A stretch of 64,000 nucleotides of DNA, taken from assembly GCA_043801445.1 (NCBI GenBank), contig JAZDMB010000046.1, positions 1 through 64,000 of the forward strand. The letters run 5' to 3'. How positions within the stretch are numbered: position 1 is the first letter of the stretch; every line of letters starts with the position of its first letter. The translations under genes were made by a program, and so were the position numbers. The stretch comes from JAZDFP01 sp043801445. Lineage in GTDB: Bacteria > Planctomycetota > MHYJ01 > JACQXL01. This document shows positions 60,516 to 64,000 of the stretch, piece by piece. Under the pieces are notes generated by a model, which was not told the origin of the DNA, made no database searches, and saw only the letters and a list, made by a program, of their open reading frames with translations.

Positions 60516-61030
60516 ACCATTCTCCTTTTATATAAGGTTGATTCTGATATTATATATTGCGTTTTCAGATTTTAACCGCCAAGCAGATAAATAAGATTAG
60601 CACTAAATTTTCACGAGATTTTTATAGTATTAATCTTGTGATTTTATCATTTCATTTTCCTTTAAGTTAACCTCCACTATTTTACTTCTAGCCATATTTA
60701 TATCTATGAATTTAAAAATTGTCAAGTAATATTATATAAATTTCCTGCCCCTATTAATCATGATTATTCATAAAATGTTTGGATTAATGACATCCTGTTT
60801 AAGATTGCTTCGTCCCTGACGGGACTTCCCTGGAATAGCAGTCCCGTAGGGGCGTCGCGCTGTTTCTCATAACACTTTTGGGACAACCTGATCAGAAAAT
60901 GGTTGTTACAAATGAAATGATTGTAAGAAAATGAGCGTAGGGGAAAAGTCAATCCCGACAGAGTCTGTCGGGATTGACTACATACCCGCCTGACCTGATA
61001 ACCAATCAGGCAGGTCTCGAAATAACAATA
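60516..61030. other. Gene-free stretch between the giant lipoprotein and the aminotransferase
   Basis: AT-rich at the left. At about 60815-60860 there is a GTCCCTGACGGGACTTCC...GTCCCGTAGGGGCG repeat like those in the 10.3 kb and 6.85 kb genes. A strong terminator-like hairpin at 60948-60978 and a REP-like palindrome at 60984-61015 (ACCCGCCTGACC...AATCAGGCAGGT) follow. A 62-codon minus frame (60764-60952) is built from these repeats and is not credible. Confidence 0.6.
60948..60978 (-). terminator. Perfect 15-bp stem hairpin followed by TTTT
   Basis: GTCAATCCCGACAGA and its exact inverse, one-base centre. On the minus strand it is followed by TTTTCC, about 50 bases after the aminotransferase stop. 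It fits a weak Rho-independent terminator for the class V aminotransferase operon. Confidence 0.5.
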
Positions 61031-62101
61031 CTACAATGTCTTGATTATCTTGTCCATTGCGGCAAGCAATTCCTTTAATTCCTGTACAGTAGTATCACCC
61101 ATATGGGCAATGCGGAATGTGGTATCCTTAAGTTTGCCATAACCGGCAGATATCATATAACCAACCTGAGCAAGTTCTTCGTTGAGTTTCTTGATATCAA
61201 TCTTACGGATATTATCGGCTGTGGTCATTGTAATGGATTCATAACCAGGTTCAGTAAATAGTTTAAATCCGTTATCCTTGACCCACTCACGGCAGATTTT
61301 TGCCAGTTCTTTATGACGATTGAATCTGTTATCCAATCCTTCTTTGAGCATCTGATCTAATTGATAATTCAATGCGAATAGATGCGAAACAGAAGGCGTG
61401 GTCGGAGTCTGGTTTTTGGCATCAAAAGCATCAAATTCCACGAAGTCAAAATAGTAGCCACGATTCTTGACCTGTTTGGCTCTTTCCAAAGCCCTGTTAC
61501 TTACCGAACAGATGGCAAAGCCCGGCGGTAATGCAAACCCTTTCTGGGTGCTTGCCAGACAGACATCAATATTCCATTTGTCCACTTCTATCTTCACGCC
61601 AGCCATTGAACTCACGGCATCAACCATGAAAAGAACGTCAGGATATTTTTTGACCACCTCAGCAATTTCAGCCAATGGATTCAGCACACCAACCGAAGTT
61701 TCGTTATGAGTAATAAAAACCGTGTCATACTTGCCGGTGGCTAATTCCTTATCAACCATTTCAGGTTTTATGGCTTTGCCGAGTTCAACCTTGAACGGAT
61801 CTGCTTCCTTGCCGTTGGCAATAGAGATTCCATACCATCTCTCGCCGAATTCACCGCAGATAAAATGAGCGGCTCTTTTGTTAACGCAGTTGCGGACACA
61901 TGCCTCCATCAAGCCGGTGCCTGAAGAGGTCGATAAATATATCTTATTCTTGGTATAAAGCAGCTGCTGAAGTTTCGCCTTAACATCGCCATGTAGCGCG
62001 GCATATTCCTTGGTCCGATGCCCTATCATCGGTGTCGCCATTGCGTTTAATACACCGGGATAAACCTCTACGGGACCAGGGATAAACAATTTCTTGTGCA
62101 T
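61031..62101 (-). CDS. Class V aminotransferase (serine-pyruvate / phosphoserine type)
   Basis: 356 aa PLP enzyme. It begins KLFIPGPVEVYPGVLNAM with the family GPGPxxV-like start, GHRTKEYAALHGDV, SGTGLMEACVRN, THNETSVGVLNPL, VDAVSSMAGVKIEV (PLP Asp) and the Schiff-base lysine in STQKGFALPPG. This form is annotated as alanine-glyoxylate or serine-pyruvate aminotransferase. In several bacteria a gene of this type replaces serC next to a DUF1015 gene, which is also the arrangement here, so phosphoserine transamination is a good guess. AAGGAGA precedes the ATG. Confidence 0.88.
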   Translation of the reverse strand: MHKKLFIPGPVEVYPGVLNAMATPMIGHRTKEYAALHGDVKAKLQQLLYTKNKIYLSTSSGTGLMEACVRNCVNKRAAHFICGEFGERWYGISIANGKEADPFKVELGKAIKPEMVDKELATGKYDTVFITHNETSVGVLNPLAEIAEVVKKYPDVLFMVDAVSSMAGVKIEVDKWNIDVCLASTQKGFALPPGFAICSVSNRALERAKQVKNRGYYFDFVEFDAFDAKNQTPTTPSVSHLFALNYQLDQMLKEGLDNRFNRHKELAKICREWVKDNGFKLFTEPGYESITMTTADNIRKIDIKKLNEELAQVGYMISAGYGKLKDTTFRIAHMGDTTVQELKELLAAMDKIIKTL

Positions 62102-62122
62102 AAATTTCTCCTTCCTTTACTT

Positions 62123-63568
62123 TTATTTCTGTATTTTGATTTTATTTATGTCGTAATTTATTCTACTGATAACAACACCACTCAACAATTTCGGATAGAA
62201 ATCAGTGGATTTCTGGGGCATCCGCTCGTTATGGATAGAAACATTTTTGACTTCCTCAATCTTAGTCGGGTTAAGAATGAAAGCCATCTGGTATTTTCCT
62301 CTCTGCACCTTTTCTATAGCTTCATCTTCAGAGCGGATATAATTAACCTTTTCCTCATTAGCAACCTGCTCTTTGGTAATATTCAATAATTTTTCAAGAA
62401 TCAACGAATGCAAAATAGTTACATCCAATCTCTTCCAAATAGAAGAACGTTTCTCCGTGATAATCTTCTCAATCATCTTATCATCCTTAAGAGTAAGCAT
62501 GTAGTATTTTTTTATTCCATTAACAACCAAGCCAAAAGCATGGGCAGTCTGACCGGTCATACGAAGATCTTCTATCAAGTCCGTCCTAGCTAATTTTTCT
62601 TCCTTTGGAAAACGACAAGGATACTCATTAAGCCAGAGATATTGGGATATCTTCTTGAGGAAACTATTAGATGAAAAATTCTTTAGGCCAAAAATCAACC
62701 GATGGGTTGGTAAAACGGTTAATCCTTTGTCATCCATATTAATAAATGTCATCATCCTATTTTCGTAAGACTCATTGCCGATGCATTTTAGGCTCAGTGC
62801 GCGCATCTCGTTTCGGTAATTGAGTGCGGTTTCATAACGATGATGACCGTCGGCAATAAAAACATCCTTATTTTTCATTGTATTTTGGACGATTTTAATT
62901 ATCCGTGAGTCGGTAACCTTCCATAATTTATTGATTACCCCGTAATCATCCTTCAATTCCACATTCGGTTCCTTTTTTGCCGTAATTTTATTCAAGGCAG
63001 AATTGATGGTTAATTTCGGGTCGGAATAGAGCATGAATATCTGACCGGTGGAACCGCCGGTCGCACGCATCTGATTTAATCTATCCTGTTTGGGTTTAAG
63101 CAATGTTCGTTCATGAGGATGGACGCCCCGGCCAAAGTCCTTCAAACGCATCAGGGCAATAAAACCTTTTCTGACCTGCAATTGTTTACCTGCCCGAACT
63201 GACGGCCGGTCAGGCGGGGAAGAAACGCCTTTAACCCGCCTGACCGGTAATCCAGTCGGGCAGGTCGGCGAATAATATTCCTGATGATAGGCATAAATAG
63301 CCCGCTTGGTATCATGAACCAATATTTTCTTGCTTAACCATTCTTCAATAGTTTCGCCGGCCCGGCTGTATTTATTATTATGTTCGTCATCGCTCTTGAG
63401 ATCTTTACCCTTGGTAATGCGGACTAAATTATAAGGATGTCTCTTGTAGTAGATATCCTGCATCTCGGGCGTGATTTTATCGTATGGCTGAGTCAGCACC
63501 AATCCGTAATTTTTGATTTTAGATTTGCTATACAATACTCCTAAAAATGGTAATATCTCGGTCGTCAT
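62123..63568 (-). CDS. DUF1015 family protein with inserted REP pair
   Basis: 481 aa from ATG 63568, where AAAGGAG lies 10 bases upstream; the frame extends to 63607 without support. Family hallmarks: LTQPYDKITPEMQDIYYKRHPYNLVRI, RGVHPHERTL, IADGHHRYETALNYRNEM and FINMDDKGLTVLPTHRLI. The role is unknown, but family members cluster with serine-biosynthesis genes, and the AGAT-type aminotransferase is directly downstream. Residues ~101-127 (SPTCPTGLPVRRVKG...) are encoded by two inverted REP-like palindromes inserted before the conserved RKGFIALMRL segment. Confidence 0.88.
   Translation of the reverse strand: MTTEILPFLGVLYSKSKIKNYGLVLTQPYDKITPEMQDIYYKRHPYNLVRITKGKDLKSDDEHNNKYSRAGETIEEWLSKKILVHDTKRAIYAYHQEYYSPTCPTGLPVRRVKGVSSPPDRPSVRAGKQLQVRKGFIALMRLKDFGRGVHPHERTLLKPKQDRLNQMRATGGSTGQIFMLYSDPKLTINSALNKITAKKEPNVELKDDYGVINKLWKVTDSRIIKIVQNTMKNKDVFIADGHHRYETALNYRNEMRALSLKCIGNESYENRMMTFINMDDKGLTVLPTHRLIFGLKNFSSNSFLKKISQYLWLNEYPCRFPKEEKLARTDLIEDLRMTGQTAHAFGLVVNGIKKYYMLTLKDDKMIEKIITEKRSSIWKRLDVTILHSLILEKLLNITKEQVANEEKVNYIRSEDEAIEKVQRGKYQMAFILNPTKIEEVKNVSIHNERMPQKSTDFYPKLLSGVVISRINYDINKIKIQK
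63188..63265. repeat. Pair of REP-like palindromes inside the DUF1015 gene
   Basis: ACCTGCCCGAACTGACGG...GGTCAGGCGGGG (63188-63219) and ACCCGCCTGACCGG...CAGTCGGGCAGGT (63234-63265), in opposite orientation, 14 bases apart, read through in frame. Confidence 0.75.
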
Positions 63569-63631
63569 CCTTACAATACTCCTTTCTTCCTCTGGGCGTC
63601 CCGACAAAAACTGTCGGGATAATAGGCATAA

Positions 63632-63991
63632 TTATCGAGTTAAGTTTTTCAATTCATCGACAGCACTCTTGAGATTTTTAGTAATGCTGTAAAAATTAGA
63701 GAGTTTGAAAATCTTAAAGGCCTCCTTTACGGTTGGTTTAGGATTAACAAAAACTATGGCACCTTTGTGTTCATCCAATGAATCAATAAAAGAAATGAAT
63801 AGACCAATACCCGGGCTTCCCATATAATTTACCTTGGATAAATCCACGACGAATTTCCAGATTTTACGGACGAATAAATCACGAAAGACCGTTAATAGCG
63901 TCCCAGATGTTTCATTATTCAAAATACCATTCAACGATATTAAATAGATATCTTTCTCGAGCTGTTTTGTGTCAATAAAAAGTTCAAGCAT
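63632..63991 (-). CDS. STAS-domain anti-sigma-factor antagonist
   Basis: 119 aa. Single STAS domain with VVDLSKVNYMGSPGIGLFIS, the family phosphorylation loop; the candidate phospho-Ser is in GSPGIG, where the usual pattern is DSSGI. Such proteins bind anti-sigma factors or switch kinases and are released by phosphorylation. No partner kinase or phosphatase lies in the window, but the start of the gene's operon is beyond the right edge. It lies about 60 bases before the DUF1015 gene on the same strand. Confidence 0.85.
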   Translation of the reverse strand: MLELFIDTKQLEKDIYLISLNGILNNETSGTLLTVFRDLFVRKIWKFVVDLSKVNYMGSPGIGLFISFIDSLDEHKGAIVFVNPKPTVKEAFKIFKLSNFYSITKNLKSAVDELKNLTR

Positions 63992-64000
63992 TTAATTATT

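Noticed and set aside
60764..60952. 62-codon minus-strand frame
   Set aside because: Composed of short interspersed palindromes (GTCCCGTAGGGGCG type) with no ribosome binding site.

Overview
This 64 kb window looks like chromosomal DNA of an uncultured, diderm, probably anaerobic bacterium. It carries core genes (thrS, infC, rpmI, pgk, aroC, rsmD, uvrC, tRNA-Asp), many lipoproteins and an outer-membrane barrel, a Hanks-type kinase, a sigma-54 two-component system, GGDEF proteins and type IV pilus ATPases. A planctomycete-like or related candidate phylum fits, but phylum placement is an inference that I cannot test here.

Layout. 0-11 kb is an envelope region on the minus strand. It holds a conserved-type hypothetical protein, a 21-bp minisatellite, a deacetylase-like protein, a porin-like barrel, a PAP2 lipoprotein, a predicted seven-bladed propeller lipoprotein, and an unusual run of small membrane proteins, several below 60 aa, ending with an OmpA-type lipoprotein. 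10.9-14 kb is a histidine kinase / NtrC-type regulator pair next to an orphan receiver gene that has a good sigma-54 promoter and tandem upstream sites. 14-26 kb holds an aminotransferase, tRNA-Asp, rsmD, uvrC, two diguanylate cyclases, a radical SAM protein, aroC, a HEAT lipoprotein and pgk. 26-32 kb has an LtaS/MdoB-like enzyme and the first two steps of histidine degradation (hutH, hutU). 32-40 kb has a nucleotidyltransferase pair, a structured hairpin locus, a membrane-spermidine-synthase fusion, and TPR and propeller/HEAT proteins. 40-46 kb has methylmalonyl-CoA epimerase and mutase, rpmI-infC-thrS and an alpha-oxoamine synthase. 46-53 kb has a protein kinase, pilB, pilT, a DUF167 gene and a GAF-GAF-PilB fusion. 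53-64 kb has a secreted hydrolase, a 1855-aa Fn3/glycine-rich lipoprotein, a class V aminotransferase with a DUF1015 gene (probably serine metabolism) and a STAS protein.

The most striking signal is an abundance of small palindromic insertion elements, many inside genes and in frame. One family, with 14-bp arms beginning CCCCGTTAGAA, occurs as an 80-bp form flanked by 4-bp direct repeats (in a lipoprotein signal peptide and in methylmalonyl-CoA mutase) and as a longer form of about 105-111 bp (inside the UvrC cysteine cluster and at two gene edges). Virtual excision of both 80-bp copies restores an ordinary protein sequence. A second REP-like family (CCTGCCCGAC...GTCAGGCGGG) and other short palindromes have also entered coding sequence.

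Other points of interest are histidine ammonia-lyase with Ala-Cys-Gly in place of Ala-Ser-Gly, an AUU start codon for infC, and a UvrC without its C-terminal DNA-binding domain.
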